Below are positions 1 to 10,329 of a DNA stretch of 64,000 nt, piece by piece. Every line of letters starts with the position of its first letter. Position 1 is the stretch's first letter. Source of the stretch: Nitrospira sp. ND1 (GTDB lineage Bacteria; Nitrospirota; Nitrospiria; Nitrospirales; Nitrospiraceae); assembly GCF_900170025.1 (NCBI RefSeq), contig NZ_FWEX01000005.1:481073-545072 (forward strand). Reading direction: 5' to 3'. The notes beneath the pieces were generated by a model that searched no databases, had not been told where the DNA came from, and was given only the letters and a program-made list of their open reading frames with translations. Both the position numbers and the translations under genes were made by a program.

Positions 1-100
1 CTAGTTAGAATCACATCATCAGTATTTTCGAGCCTTTGACCTGCATTGAATCACTCAGCTAAGGCTTCTCTTACAGACCCCATCACCATAAGGAGGCGGG

Positions 101-2530
101 ATGTTCGAACGGTTCACGGACAAGGGTCGCAAGATCATCATCCTGGCACGTGAAGAAGCCGAGCGCCATCAGAACGATTACCTGGGCACCGAGCACCTGG
201 TGTTGGCCATCCTTCGCGAGACGGATGGGATTGCGCTGATGATCCTCAAGAAAATGGGGCTCTCCACCGAGCAGATTCGACTCGAAATCGAGCGGAATCT
301 CCCGGGCGGGGGCACAACGATGACCTTCGGGGAAATTCCTTTCAGCCCGCGGGTCAAGAAAGTCATCGAGTACGGGGTTGAAGAAGCCCGGTTGCTCGGT
401 CATAACCACATCGGCAGCGAACATCTGTTGCTCGGTCTCCTTCGTGAGGAAGAAGGCATCGGCGGGAAGATTCTCCGGAGTCTTGGCGCCAACCTCCTGA
501 CCGCCCGGCAACTCACCGTCACCTTCCTGCGTAAGTCTGCGCCGCGTGAGCGGGACCGCAAGAGCAATACGCCGGCCCTCGACGAATTCGGACGCGACCT
601 GACCCAGCTGGCCCAGGAGGGGCAGCTGGATCCCGTCATCGGCCGCGCGGACGAAATCGAGCGTGTCCTGCAGATTCTCAGCCGACGGTCGAAAAACAAT
701 CCCGTACTCATCGGTGAATCGGGGGTGGGGAAAACAGCCATCGTCGAGGGACTCGCCCAGCGTATCATCGCGTCGGAAGTCCCGGACAATCTGCTGTCCC
801 GTCGCGTCATCGCGCTCGACCTGGGCTCACTGGTGGCCGGCACGAAATACCGCGGCCAGTTTGAAGAGCGCCTCAAGGTCGTGATGAAGGAGATTGTGCA
901 GGCCGGGAATATCATTATCTTCATCGACGAGTTGCACACGTTGGTTGGGGCAGGGGCGGCAGAAGGATCCATCGATGCCTCCAACATGCTCAAGCCGGCG
1001 TTGTCCCGCGGCGAGATTCAATGCATCGGCGCCACGACGCTCGACGAATATCGTAAACACATCGAGAAGGACGGCGCGCTCAAACGTCGGTTCCAACCCA
1101 TCCACGTACAGCCCCCCAGCACGGATGAAACGGTGCGGATCATCCAGGGCTTGCGGGACCGGTACGAGGAACACCATGGGGTGGAAATTACGGAAGACGC
1201 CATCGTGGAAGCCGTCAAGTTGGCGGATCGCTATATTACCGACCGGTTCCTGCCGGACAAGGCGATCGATCTGATCGACGAAACCGGCTCGCGGGCGAAG
1301 TTGCAAACGTACGCGCTCCCGACTGAACTCAAAGCGCTGGAGCAGGAGCTCAAGAAAATTTCTCGCGATAAAGAGCTGGCGATCTCGATGCAAAACTTCG
1401 AGGAAGCCGTCCGCCATCGCGAAGAAGAGGAGCGCCTGCGAAAGCTCCTCGATGAATCCAAGCGGGAGTGGAAGAAGAACCAGGAGAAACACAAGCCGAC
1501 CATCGGCAAGGAAGAGGTCGCGTATGTCGTGTCGAAGATGACCGGCATTCCGCTCTTCAAGTTGGAAGAAGAAGAATCCAATAAACTGCTCCGCATGGAA
1601 GAATTCCTCCACAAGCGGGTCATCGGACAGAACGAGGCTATTTCGGCAGTGGCGCGTGCCATTCGTCGATCCAGAGCGGGTCTCAAGGAAGCGAAGAAAC
1701 CCATCGGGTCCTTCATTTTCCTCGGCCCGACCGGTGTCGGAAAGACGGAATTGGCGAGGACGCTGGCGGAGTTCCTCTTCAACAGCGAAGACGCGCTCAT
1801 CCGAATCGATATGTCCGAGTATCAGGAAAAGTTCACGAGTTCACGCCTCTTCGGAGCCCCTCCAGGATACGTAGGTTACGAGGAAGGCGGACAGCTCACG
1901 GAAAAGGTTCGACGTCGTCCCTATTCGGTCGTGCTGTTCGACGAAATCGAGAAAGCGCATCCGGACGTGTTTAACGTCCTGCTGCAGGTGCTCGACGACG
2001 GTGTCCTCACGGACAGCCTGGGTCGAAAAGTCGATTTCAAGAACACGGTCGTCATCATGACCTCGAACATCGGCACGAAGATGATCCAAAAAGGCGTGTC
2101 GCTCGGATTCCAGAATGATGAAAAGGGCGGACAGGCCTTGCGCCGAAAAGAAGACGTGATGGGAGAACTCAAGCGTTCGTTCAGCCCGGAGTTTTTGAAC
2201 CGGATCGACGAAATCGTGATCTTCCATTCCCTGGAGAAGGAGCACTTGATCCACATCCTGGATATCCTGCTGCACGAACTGAATCTCCGCCTGATCGACA
2301 AGAGCGTCAGCATCGAGGTGGACGACGAGGTGAAGCAGTGGCTCATCAAGGAAGGATACGAGCCGCTCTACGGTGCGCGCCCGATGCGCCGCATCATCCA
2401 GCGGGCGATCGGTGATCCCCTGTCTGAAGAACTCATCAAGGGTCGCTTCAAGGAAAACAGGAAGATCAAAGTCGTGCTGCGCGACGGTGCGCCGGCCTTC
2501 ATCGAACAAGAGGCGATGGCAGGCGTCTAG
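101..2530 (+). CDS. clpC: ATP-dependent Clp protease ATPase subunit ClpC
   Basis: Hsp100/AAA+ unfoldase that feeds substrates to ClpP in the cytoplasm. The 809-aa product has the ClpC layout. An N-terminal double Clp-N repeat covers about residues 1-145. The first AAA+ module has Walker A GESGVGKT near residue 205 and a Walker B DELH. A charged, UVR-like helical middle segment lies around 415-460. The second AAA+ module has GPTGVGKT near residue 542, and the C-terminal D2-small domain carries the LYGARPMRR motif. Start ATG 101 has a strong AAGGAGG eleven bases upstream. The gene stands alone with a terminator behind it, so it is probably monocistronic. No ClpP or McsAB partner lies in the window. 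Confidence 0.97.
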   Translation: MFERFTDKGRKIIILAREEAERHQNDYLGTEHLVLAILRETDGIALMILKKMGLSTEQIRLEIERNLPGGGTTMTFGEIPFSPRVKKVIEYGVEEARLLGHNHIGSEHLLLGLLREEEGIGGKILRSLGANLLTARQLTVTFLRKSAPRERDRKSNTPALDEFGRDLTQLAQEGQLDPVIGRADEIERVLQILSRRSKNNPVLIGESGVGKTAIVEGLAQRIIASEVPDNLLSRRVIALDLGSLVAGTKYRGQFEERLKVVMKEIVQAGNIIIFIDELHTLVGAGAAEGSIDASNMLKPALSRGEIQCIGATTLDEYRKHIEKDGALKRRFQPIHVQPPSTDETVRIIQGLRDRYEEHHGVEITEDAIVEAVKLADRYITDRFLPDKAIDLIDETGSRAKLQTYALPTELKALEQELKKISRDKELAISMQNFEEAVRHREEEERLRKLLDESKREWKKNQEKHKPTIGKEEVAYVVSKMTGIPLFKLEEEESNKLLRMEEFLHKRVIGQNEAISAVARAIRRSRAGLKEAKKPIGSFIFLGPTGVGKTELARTLAEFLFNSEDALIRIDMSEYQEKFTSSRLFGAPPGYVGYEEGGQLTEKVRRRPYSVVLFDEIEKAHPDVFNVLLQVLDDGVLTDSLGRKVDFKNTVVIMTSNIGTKMIQKGVSLGFQNDEKGGQALRRKEDVMGELKRSFSPEFLNRIDEIVIFHSLEKEHLIHILDILLHELNLRLIDKSVSIEVDDEVKQWLIKEGYEPLYGARPMRRIIQRAIGDPLSEELIKGRFKENRKIKVVLRDGAPAFIEQEAMAGV

Positions 2531-2587
2531 CGCGAGCGAAGACCATTACGAGAGGATCGACTCGTCGTTGAGATCCTAGAGACCACC

Positions 2588-2634
2588 CGGCAACCCCCGC
2601 GGTCCACAACCGGATCCGGGGGTTGTCGCATTTT
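2588..2634 (+). terminator. Rho-independent terminator after clpC
   Basis: The arms CGGCAACCCCCG (2588-2599) and CGGGGGTTGTCG (2617-2628) pair over 12 bp with one G-T wobble around a 17-nt loop, followed by CATTTT. It lies 58 bp after the clpC stop and separates it from tsaD. The T-run is short, so termination may be partial. Confidence 0.75.
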
Positions 2635-2778
2635 ACGGCAGGATCAGTTGTTGTCCGGATTTCCTTACGAACAGCACCAGTCACAGTGTGCGCCCACTAC
2701 GACTGATCTCGCCCCTTGGAATGGCGCGCGCATGCATAACCAGGTTCACATGCCGTCACCCTATCGGCAGTTTTCTCT

Positions 2779-3837
2779 ATGAAGCCTCCTGCATCCACGA
2801 CGATTCTCGGCATCGAAACTTCCTGCGACGAGACTGCCGCAGCGGTGCTCGACGGTGAAGGGCATGTCCTGGCCAACGTGATTTCTTCCCAGCAAACCGT
2901 CCACGAACGGTTCGGCGGGGTGGTGCCGGAATTGGCCTCACGTGCTCATATTCAGAATGTGGATCACGTCACACGTCAGGCTCTGGACGCAGCAGGTCTC
3001 ACCTGGCAGGATCTCGGCGCCATCGCCGTCACCCAGGGACCCGGCTTGGCCGGCGCCCTGCTGGTGGGTATCAGTTATGCCAAGTCCTTAGCCTACGCGC
3101 TTGGCATTCCACTGGTCGGCGTGAGTCACCTCGAAGGCCACATCGCCTCAGCCTGGATCGACCGCCCGTCATTCCCGAGAACCTGCGTGGTGTTGATCGC
3201 CTCAGGCGGGCACACGCATCTCTTCCACGCAACGGAACATGGCGGCTTCCACCTGATGGGACGAACGATCGACGATGCTGCAGGCGAAGCATTCGACAAG
3301 GGCGCACAAATGCTCGGGCTCGGATACCCGGGTGGACCGCTCATCGACGCCGCGGCCAGAAAAGGCAGTCCGGCAGCCGTGCGATTTCCTCGATCGCGCG
3401 TGAGAACCGGACAACTGGATTTCAGTTTCAGCGGTCTCAAGACGGCCCTGCTCTATCACCTCCAGCGCATGGATCAGGAAGCCATCGTCCGACAACAGGC
3501 CGACCTGGCCGCCGGGTACCAGGAAGCGATCGTGGACGTGTTGGTCCGTCAGACATTCGCGGCCGTGCGACAGGCAGGCGTCTCAGCCCTCGCCGTCGTC
3601 GGCGGCGTCTCGGCCAATTCCAGGCTGCGAGCACGATTGACGGAGCGGGCAGCTGGGGAGGGGATTCAATTGGGACTCCCGGCCCTCTCATACTGCACAG
3701 ACAATGCGGCCATGATTGCGGCGGCAGGCCAGCGGGCTCTGGAGCAGGGCAGGCTGGCATCCTTCGAGTGCGAAGCGATGCCGAATTATGCGTTGCCGGC
3801 ATCGTCGGGCGGCGAAACGGTGCGTCGCAGATCCTAA
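2779..3837 (+). CDS. tsaD: tRNA N6-adenosine threonylcarbamoyltransferase TsaD
   Basis: Transfers the threonylcarbamoyl group to A37 of ANN-decoding tRNAs to make t6A, working with TsaB and TsaE, which are not in the window. The product is 352 aa, normal for the family. It begins with the ASKHA strand GIETSCDET and has the metal-binding HxxxH in SHLEGH (residues ~116-121), the glycine-rich IASGGHTH and the C-terminal SYCTDNAAMIA motif. It begins a plus-strand run through nth and yicC. The next gene, hflX, starts about 25 bp downstream. Confidence 0.96.
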   Translation: MKPPASTTILGIETSCDETAAAVLDGEGHVLANVISSQQTVHERFGGVVPELASRAHIQNVDHVTRQALDAAGLTWQDLGAIAVTQGPGLAGALLVGISYAKSLAYALGIPLVGVSHLEGHIASAWIDRPSFPRTCVVLIASGGHTHLFHATEHGGFHLMGRTIDDAAGEAFDKGAQMLGLGYPGGPLIDAAARKGSPAAVRFPRSRVRTGQLDFSFSGLKTALLYHLQRMDQEAIVRQQADLAAGYQEAIVDVLVRQTFAAVRQAGVSALAVVGGVSANSRLRARLTERAAGEGIQLGLPALSYCTDNAAMIAAAGQRALEQGRLASFECEAMPNYALPASSGGETVRRRS

Positions 3838-3862
3838 CGTTCGAGTACCAAGGAGCATCACC

Positions 3863-5557
3863 ATCCCCGCGATTCACGGACACGTCACCGGGCTGAAAGC
3901 CAGTCACCTCGCGGCATTGGAGCGATTGTATCGACGCCGTGTGCCGTCCTCAGCCGTCCTCACGACCGAACTGGCGCGCACGACCAGCCAGTTGACACGT
4001 GAGATCCGCCGTCCCATCGGTCTCCTGATCACTCGCCGCGGGGTCATCGAACAGGTCCTCGTGGGAACCGGCTGCGCACCCACCTTCGAGTCGCTGGCGA
4101 AGTTCAGAGTCGGATCACATTCCCTCCGCGGTCTCCGGCTGATTCGCACGCATCTCCACGATGACCCGTTGAGCCAGGACGATTTGACCCACCTGGCGCT
4201 CCTGCGATTGGATCTGATCGGGATCCTGGGCGTAGACGAAAAAGGCGAGCCCAGCCTGCTGCATCTGGCGCATCTGCTCCCACCCAACCAACAGGGAGAA
4301 GTCTGCCGCATCCTGAAACCGGTCCCGTTCCACGATCTGGACCTTCAACTGGACACGTTCCTCCATGCGCTCGAAAGCGATTTGCAGCGATCGGATACCA
4401 AGCACGACGTCGCCGCCGGCACCGAATCGGCCATTCTTGTCAGCGCGGCACCCAAGAGTCACGCGGAACAAGAAGAGCATCTAGAGGAGCTGAATGAATT
4501 GGCTGAGTCCGCCGGGGTCCGCGTGTTGGATCGAATCGCCCAGCGCACTCACGAAGGGTACGAGCGATACTTGCTCGGGAAGGGCAAACTGAAAGAGGTT
4601 GTGATGCGCGCGCTCCAGAAGGGAGCCGACCTCGTCATCTTCGACCAGGATCTCGCCCCGGCGCAAGCCCGCGCCATTTCCGAGGTGACGGACCTGAAAG
4701 TGATCGATCGCACGCAGCTCATTCTGGATATTTTCGCCGGGCGCGCCCATACCCGTGAAGGCAAAGTTCAAGTGGAGCTGGCTCAGCTTCGGTATCTTCT
4801 GCCGCGACTGTCCGGGCATGGCACCTCGTTGTCGCGCCTTGGAGGCGGAATCGGTTCTCGCGGCCCCGGTGAGACCAAACTGGAAACCGATCGCCGCCGC
4901 ATCCGTGATCGCATCGCGCACCTGGAGCGGGAGATCGACGACGTGGCCCGCCATCAAGATCAGCGCCGATCCCGACGTGTGCGCCAGGGGCTTCCGATCC
5001 TCTCCATCGTCGGCTACACCAATGCAGGCAAATCGACGCTGCTCAACACCCTGACCCACAGTCAGATCCCGGCCCAGGATCGTCTCTTTGAAACCCTCGA
5101 CACGACGAGCCGCCGCCTTCGTTTTCCTCATGACCGCGAAGTCATCGTGACCGATACGGTGGGGTTCATCCGGGATCTCCCCAAAGATCTGGTGGGAGCC
5201 TTTCGCACCACGCTGGACGAATTGCGGGATGCCGACATACTCCTGCATGTGGTCGATGCGTCGGCACCCAACGTCGATCAACAGATCACCGCCGTCGAAA
5301 CCGTCTTGCAATCGCTCAACCTCGACACGATTCCCCGCGTCATGGTCCTGAACAAGTGTGATCGCCTCTCGGCACATGAGGCCGGCGTCCTCTGCCAGCG
5401 GTATCACGCGATCGGTATCTCGGCGCCGAACCGTGAGACGCTGCGCCCGTTGATCGCCCACCTTGAATCCCTCTTGCCCGCCATTCCGACACCCCCGGGA
5501 TACGAGGAAGATCCTGACCAGCCGCCTCAGGACCTGGCGCTTGCATCTCACTCCTGA
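3863..5557 (+). CDS. hflX: Ribosome-associated GTPase HflX (probable ATC start)
   Basis: GTPase that splits stalled or heat-damaged 70S ribosomes. An HflX substrate-binding domain is followed by the G domain with GYTNAGKST (P-loop, near residue 384), DTVGFIRDLP (G3) and NKCD (G4). The product would be about 564 aa, longer than the ~430 aa of E. coli HflX, because about 190 residues precede the conserved part. The start is odd. A good AAGGAG (3850-3855) sits 7 bases before an in-frame ATC at 3863, and no ATG, GTG or TTG lies between the tsaD stop and that point. Alternatives are TTG 3917, GTG 3941, or an ATG inside tsaD. The GTPase assignment is firm; the start is inference. Confidence 0.92.
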   Translation: MPAIHGHVTGLKASHLAALERLYRRRVPSSAVLTTELARTTSQLTREIRRPIGLLITRRGVIEQVLVGTGCAPTFESLAKFRVGSHSLRGLRLIRTHLHDDPLSQDDLTHLALLRLDLIGILGVDEKGEPSLLHLAHLLPPNQQGEVCRILKPVPFHDLDLQLDTFLHALESDLQRSDTKHDVAAGTESAILVSAAPKSHAEQEEHLEELNELAESAGVRVLDRIAQRTHEGYERYLLGKGKLKEVVMRALQKGADLVIFDQDLAPAQARAISEVTDLKVIDRTQLILDIFAGRAHTREGKVQVELAQLRYLLPRLSGHGTSLSRLGGGIGSRGPGETKLETDRRRIRDRIAHLEREIDDVARHQDQRRSRRVRQGLPILSIVGYTNAGKSTLLNTLTHSQIPAQDRLFETLDTTSRRLRFPHDREVIVTDTVGFIRDLPKDLVGAFRTTLDELRDADILLHVVDASAPNVDQQITAVETVLQSLNLDTIPRVMVLNKCDRLSAHEAGVLCQRYHAIGISAPNRETLRPLIAHLESLLPAIPTPPGYEEDPDQPPQDLALASHS

Positions 5558-5590
5558 CCTCTGCACAATTGGCCGCCACCACACCGCATC

Positions 5591-6262
5591 ATGAAAGTCG
5601 CCACAACAGATCAACCGGCCGGCGTGACAACCAAACGCCGCCTCGCCCGGATGTTGACCGCATTACGCGCGACCTCACCGGCGATGAAAGTCGAGCTCGA
5701 CCATCGCACGCCCTGGGAGTTACTGGTCGCCACGATCCTGTCGGCGCAATGCACCGATCAGCGGGTGAATCAGGTCACCCCGAATCTGTTCCGTCGCTAT
5801 CAGCAGCCTCGCGATTACGCTTCGGCCGATCCCACGGAATTGGAAGCCCTCATCCGGCCGACCGGCTTCTTCAAAACAAAAGCCAGGAACCTCATCCACT
5901 GTGCGAAGGCCGTGGCCGGGCAGTTCCAGGGAGAGGTTCCCGATACGATGGAAGCACTCACCACGCTACCGGGAGTCGGGCGAAAGACGGCGAATGTCCT
6001 TCTTGGCAACGCATTCGAGAAGCCGGCCATCGTGGTCGACACACATGTGAAACGAGTGGCCGGACGGCTCGACCTGACCCGCCATACGGATCCCGAAAAG
6101 ATTGAGCTGGACCTGCAACGCTTACTGCCGGCAGACCAGTGGACGGAAGGATCCCAACGGCTCCTTCTGCATGGCCGATACATCTGCCTCGCGCGCACAC
6201 CGAAATGTCAGCATTGTCCGATCTATGCCGATTGCCATTGGAAGGGGAAAACCGCACGATGA
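5591..6262 (+). CDS. nth: Endonuclease III (DNA glycosylase/AP lyase)
   Basis: Base-excision repair enzyme for oxidised pyrimidines. The 223-aa protein has the helix-hairpin-helix LPGVGRKTA carrying the Schiff-base lysine and the catalytic Asp in VVDTHVKR. It ends in the 4Fe-4S pattern C-x6-C-x2-C-x5-C (CLARTPKCQHCPIYADC). Length and motifs match family norms. The start ATG lies 33 bp after the hflX stop. The stop overlaps the next start as ATGA, so nth and yicC are translationally coupled. Confidence 0.95.
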   Translation: MKVATTDQPAGVTTKRRLARMLTALRATSPAMKVELDHRTPWELLVATILSAQCTDQRVNQVTPNLFRRYQQPRDYASADPTELEALIRPTGFFKTKARNLIHCAKAVAGQFQGEVPDTMEALTTLPGVGRKTANVLLGNAFEKPAIVVDTHVKRVAGRLDLTRHTDPEKIELDLQRLLPADQWTEGSQRLLLHGRYICLARTPKCQHCPIYADCHWKGKTAR

Positions 6263-7137
6263 TTCGAAGCATGACGGGGTATGGGAAAAAGGACGGCACG
6301 TCACAGAAAGCCGGCGTCACCGTGGAGATCCGTTCGGTCAATCACCGCTTTCTCGAAGTGGCAGTCAGACTGCCCCGGTCGTTGGCGCAACTGGAGGACC
6401 AGGTTCGAAAAACCGTCCAGCAACGCTGCCTCCGCGGACGAGTCGACGTGTCGGTCTCGGTCCATTCCGCCGGCGGCAGCCTGAAGACGGTCCAGATCGA
6501 TCAGGCGTTGGCCAAACAGTATCATACGGCCCTCAAGAAGCTGCAGAAAACACTGGGGCTGCGGGGAGCGGTGGATGTTTCCACGCTCGCGGGATTCCGG
6601 GACATCCTGTCTATTTCCGATGAGCCGGTCGATGCCGGGCAACTGACGAAAACCGTGCTGCGGGTACTGGGAGGCGCGCTCACAGACCTTGAGAAGATGC
6701 GCCGACGGGAAGGGGAGGCACTCGCCAAAGACCTGGCTCTCCATCTGGATGCGATCCGTGAGGCCAAGTCCCTCGTGGCGGAAAAGGCCCCGGTACTGGC
6801 CAAGCATGCATTTGAGCGCATGAAAGGCCGGATTGAGACCCTGCTGCAGGCCGAATTGCCGGATCCGGCCCGGCTCCAACAGGAATTAGCGGTGTTTGCC
6901 GACCGTTCGGACATCTCAGAAGAATTGGTCAGACTTGAGTCACATATGCTACAGTTCGACCAGCAGCTCCACAGTAAGGAGTCGGTGGGGAAGACCTTAG
7001 AGTTCCTGCTCCAGGAAATGGGGCGGGAAGTGAACACCATCGGCTCAAAGGCCAACGACGCCGACATCGCCGCGTTGGTGGTCCGAATGAAAGCCGAACT
7101 GGAAAAATTGCGCGAACAAGTTCAGAATGTCGAATAG
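6259..7137 (+). CDS. yicC: YicC/YloC family endoribonuclease
   Basis: Member of the YicC family; E. coli YicC has been reported as an endoribonuclease. The 292-aa product starts with the diagnostic MIRSMTGYG and contains EIRSVNHRFLE. It ends with the conserved region FLLQEMGREVNTIGSKAND. The start ATG overlaps the nth stop (ATGA). The order yicC-gmk-rpoZ-coaBC is a widely conserved arrangement, which supports the assignment. Confidence 0.93.
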   Translation: MIRSMTGYGKKDGTSQKAGVTVEIRSVNHRFLEVAVRLPRSLAQLEDQVRKTVQQRCLRGRVDVSVSVHSAGGSLKTVQIDQALAKQYHTALKKLQKTLGLRGAVDVSTLAGFRDILSISDEPVDAGQLTKTVLRVLGGALTDLEKMRRREGEALAKDLALHLDAIREAKSLVAEKAPVLAKHAFERMKGRIETLLQAELPDPARLQQELAVFADRSDISEELVRLESHMLQFDQQLHSKESVGKTLEFLLQEMGREVNTIGSKANDADIAALVVRMKAELEKLREQVQNVE

Positions 7138-7167
7138 TGTCGGCCCTGCGCCGGCATCGAACACCCT

Positions 7168-7884
7168 ATGAATACCGCGCCCGTTTCATCCAACGATAAA
7201 CCGCCCCAAGTACGGCGAGGCATTTTGTTTATCATTTCGGCTCCGTCGGGGAGCGGGAAGACGACATTGTGCAAACAGATCACGGCCAATGTCCCTGGAT
7301 TGTGGCATTCGATCTCGTACACCACACGCAAACCGCGCCCGGGCGAGGTGGATGGGCAGGATTACCATTTTCTCGATGAGCCGGCCTTCCGCCAGATGAT
7401 CGATCGGAATGAATTCGTCGAATGGGCCCATGTCTACGGAAATTTGTACGGCACACCGCGCAAGATGCTGACCGAGAAAATGGAACAGGGCATCGACGTG
7501 CTGCTCGAAATCGATGTGCAGGGCGCGCGCTCAGTGAAAAAAAAGTTTGAAGACGGCGTGTATATCTTCATTCTGCCGCCGTCGTTCGACACGCTGCGGA
7601 CAAGGCTTCAAAACCGGGCTGGGGACTCGCCGGACGAAATTCAACGCCGCCTGCAGAAAGCCAAAGAAGAGGTCTGGAGCTACCGGGAGTACTACTACAT
7701 CGTCCGGAACGACGACCTGAAGCAATCCTTGAAAGAGCTCGAAAGCATTTTCCTGGCGGAACGGATCAAAACCAAACGCCTGAACATGACGTGGTTGGAA
7801 GAAAAATTCATTCTCGACAAAGAGGGCAAGCAGGGGAATTCCTCCTCCGCCCCCGCATCAAAGGAGCACTTGCATCATGGGTGA
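7168..7884 (+). CDS. gmk: Guanylate kinase
   Basis: Phosphorylates GMP to GDP. The 238-aa protein has P-loop APSGSGKTT, the GMP-binding YTTRKPRPGE and DYHFL, and EIDVQGARSV. About 25 C-terminal residues (Ser/Ala/His rich) extend past the usual domain. The last eight bases overlap the rpoZ start. Confidence 0.96.
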   Translation: MNTAPVSSNDKPPQVRRGILFIISAPSGSGKTTLCKQITANVPGLWHSISYTTRKPRPGEVDGQDYHFLDEPAFRQMIDRNEFVEWAHVYGNLYGTPRKMLTEKMEQGIDVLLEIDVQGARSVKKKFEDGVYIFILPPSFDTLRTRLQNRAGDSPDEIQRRLQKAKEEVWSYREYYYIVRNDDLKQSLKELESIFLAERIKTKRLNMTWLEEKFILDKEGKQGNSSSAPASKEHLHHG

Positions 7885-8239
7885 AATGTTAAGTTTGTTA
7901 CCGGAATACGCCACCGGGGAGTTTGATTCACGCCACCGGCTGGTGATTATCGCCGCGCAGCGGGCGAAACAACTCGTGCAGGGCGCGCGCATGTCCGGCC
8001 CGTCCAAATTCACCAAAGAAACGAGCATCGCGCTCGACGAAGTCCTTCGGCACAAGGTCAAATTCCTGATCGGACAGGAAGCCCGCGAGGCCATTAAAGA
8101 ATCCAAACGGGTCAAGGAAGGTGAGACGGAACGCCTGGCCATGATGACCGGAGAGGACGCCAAGGAAATCAAGAAAGAGCTGAGCGTCTACGTCGACGAT
8201 ACCGTCAAGCCGGCCCCTGCTCCGGAGGGCGAGGAGTAG
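7877..8239 (+). CDS. rpoZ: DNA-directed RNA polymerase omega subunit
   Basis: Small RNAP assembly subunit. The 120-aa product has the RpoZ pattern: LVIIAAQRAKQL, followed by a basic region and then the conserved ALDEVLRHKV segment. Its position between gmk and coaBC is the classical rpoZ context. It overlaps gmk by 8 bp, which suggests coupled translation. The C-terminal Pro/Ala/Glu tail is species specific. Confidence 0.9.
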   Translation: MGEMLSLLPEYATGEFDSRHRLVIIAAQRAKQLVQGARMSGPSKFTKETSIALDEVLRHKVKFLIGQEAREAIKESKRVKEGETERLAMMTGEDAKEIKKELSVYVDDTVKPAPAPEGEE

Positions 8240-8248
8240 TCCCGCTTC

Positions 8249-9508
8249 GTGCAGACCACCGGCCCCTCACTCACCGGTGTCCACCTTGTGCTCGCCGTCA
8301 CGGGGAGTATAGCCGCCTATAAGGCAGTCGGGCTCTTGCGCCTGCTCCGTCGCGAAGGCGCGACGGTGAACGTCGTCATGACGGCAGGGGCCTGCCGGTT
8401 CGTGACCCCGCTGACCTTCGAAGTGTTGTCCGGTTCCCACGTGGCCACCGACCTCTTCGAAGCCCACCAGGAAATGCTGCACCTCTCCCTGCCGGAGCAG
8501 GCGAAGGCTATCCTGATTGCCCCGGCTACAGCCAATTGTCTGGCCAAAGCCGCGCTCGGGCTTGCCGACGATCTCCTCTCGACCATGCTCCTCACTACAC
8601 AATGTCCCGTGATTTTCGCGCCGGCCATGGACGGGGATATGTGGCAACACCCGACCGTCGTGGAGCACGTGGCAACGCTGCGAACACGCGGCGCAGTCAT
8701 CGTCGAACCAGAAGAGGGCCCGCTGGCCTCAGGCCGTTCAGGGCAGGGACGGCTGGCCGATGAAGCACGAATCCTTTCGGTACTCCAGGCCACGCTCCAC
8801 CCGCGTCGGGATTGGTCCGGTCGCCGTCTGCTCATTTCCGCCGGCCCTACGCAGGAAGCCATCGACCCCGTGCGGTTCATTTCCAACCGGTCCTCTGGAA
8901 AGATGGGATATGCGCTCGCCGAAGCCGCGCAGGCACGCGGCGCGGAGGTCCTACTGGTCTCAGGCCCCACGGCCCTGACCCCGCCGGCCGGCGTGGAGTT
9001 GTGTCCAGTGACAACGGCTGAGGAGATGCGCAAGGCTGTCATCAGCCGGTTTTCCTGGAGCGATACCGTCATCATGGCTGCCGCCGTGGCGGACTTTCGC
9101 CCGACACAACCCGCTGCACAGAAACTCAAAAAGCGACGGAGTCCCGTCACCAGCCTGGAGTTGTCGCCGACCGACGATATTCTCAGGGAATTGGGCGAGC
9201 GCCGGACGACACAGGTGCTCGTGGGGTTTGCGGCGGAAACTGAGGATCTGCTTGCTCATGCGCGGGAAAAGCTGCAAGCTAAGGACGTCGACCTGCTGGT
9301 CGCCAATGACGTGACGGCAGCAGGATCGGGATTCGGGTCGGACACGAATCGCGTGTTCATCCTGGATCGTGACGGCCGCGCGGAGGAACTCCCCCTGTTA
9401 CCCAAGCGTGAGGTCGCAGACCGCATTTTGGACCGGGTCCTGACCCTACCGACCGGCCGAAGGTCGACGAAGCCAGCCGCAGGAACAGGGACACATCGCA
9501 AGGAGTAG
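8249..9508 (+). CDS. coaBC: Bifunctional phosphopantothenoylcysteine decarboxylase / phosphopantothenate-cysteine ligase
   Basis: Catalyses two coenzyme A steps: CTP-dependent ligation of cysteine to phosphopantothenate and FMN-dependent decarboxylation. The 419-aa product has an N-terminal flavoprotein domain (VTGSIAAYKAV; PAMDGDMW near residue 130) and a C-terminal CoaB domain starting near 190 (ISAGPTQEAIDPVRFISN). KLKKRRSP near residue 290 fits the family's CTP/lysine region. The likely start is GTG 8249, 10 bp after rpoZ. Confidence 0.94.
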   Translation: MQTTGPSLTGVHLVLAVTGSIAAYKAVGLLRLLRREGATVNVVMTAGACRFVTPLTFEVLSGSHVATDLFEAHQEMLHLSLPEQAKAILIAPATANCLAKAALGLADDLLSTMLLTTQCPVIFAPAMDGDMWQHPTVVEHVATLRTRGAVIVEPEEGPLASGRSGQGRLADEARILSVLQATLHPRRDWSGRRLLISAGPTQEAIDPVRFISNRSSGKMGYALAEAAQARGAEVLLVSGPTALTPPAGVELCPVTTAEEMRKAVISRFSWSDTVIMAAAVADFRPTQPAAQKLKKRRSPVTSLELSPTDDILRELGERRTTQVLVGFAAETEDLLAHAREKLQAKDVDLLVANDVTAAGSGFGSDTNRVFILDRDGRAEELPLLPKREVADRILDRVLTLPTGRRSTKPAAGTGTHRKE

Positions 9509-9511
9509 GGC

Positions 9512-10189
9512 GTGGCTTCTTCATCGCGTATCGATCCATCGACCGCCGCCGAAATCGACCGCCTGGCCACCGCCGTCGCAAAAGACCCGCGCTCGAAAGA
9601 ATTCCTCCCCCTCGCAGACGAATACATCAAGGTCGGCATGTGGCAGGAAGCAGCGGGCGTACTTGAAGACGGCCTCAAGGTGTATCCCGGCTTTGTCACC
9701 GCCATGGCGGCATTGGGCCGGGTGTACGATCAATTAGGGCAGGCGGTGAAAGCGAAGGCCATTCTTGAAGACGTCGTCAGACAGCGCCCGGACAATCTTC
9801 GCGCGCATCGTATTCTCGCCAAGCTCTATCACGCCGAAGGGAACGCCGACTTAGCGTTGCTGTCCTGCACAGCCATCCTGAACGCCAACCCGTTCGATGA
9901 AGAGGCGGCCTCAGTCAAACGCAGCATCACCGGAGCACCTGACAATCCTCCGGCCGCCAAACGCGAGAAGAAACGAATCGTCACGGAGCCTAGACCCGAC
10001 GGCACAAAAGCTGGGGCTCACATCACGCCCGCTCCCGAGCCAACCGTATCCACGTCATCTATGGCATCTGAGCCGGTCACTGAAACACCGGGCCGGCCGA
10101 CCCCGGATCTGCCTGTCGTGAAACATGCGGCCGCGATCGCGCGACTGGAAGCCTGGCTGCGAACCATTCAAGCCCAACGCGTTCATTGA
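9512..10189 (+). CDS. TPR-repeat protein, function unknown
   Basis: 225 aa, starting at GTG 9512 with AAGGAG (9499-9504) overlapping the end of coaBC. Residues 15-125 form three or four TPR-like helix pairs (LADEYIKVGMWQEA, LGRVYDQLGQAVKA, LAKLYHAEGNADLA). A low-complexity Pro/Thr/Ala linker follows, then a helical tail ending in LEAWLRTIQ. No signal peptide is visible, so it is probably a cytoplasmic scaffold. The tight spacing suggests co-transcription with coaBC. No specific partner can be named. Confidence 0.75.
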   Translation: MASSSRIDPSTAAEIDRLATAVAKDPRSKEFLPLADEYIKVGMWQEAAGVLEDGLKVYPGFVTAMAALGRVYDQLGQAVKAKAILEDVVRQRPDNLRAHRILAKLYHAEGNADLALLSCTAILNANPFDEEAASVKRSITGAPDNPPAAKREKKRIVTEPRPDGTKAGAHITPAPEPTVSTSSMASEPVTETPGRPTPDLPVVKHAAAIARLEAWLRTIQAQRVH

Positions 10190-10329
10190 CTGCCCCCCCC
10201 AGGCGGACCCACGCTCGTCCCGCCCTCTGAACAACGTTTGACCCACTCCTGACACCCTGTTAGAATGCCGCCGCTGCTGGCATCTCTATCCATTGCAGCC
10301 TACTGATAACGGGGGCGCGCGACAGACAC

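Noticed and set aside
1-100. Promoter of clpC from TTGACC near position 38
   Set aside because: No acceptable -10 at the right spacing, so it was not listed.
4481-5614. 377-codon antisense frame over hflX
   Set aside because: A shadow of the HflX GTPase; no family motif and no start signal.
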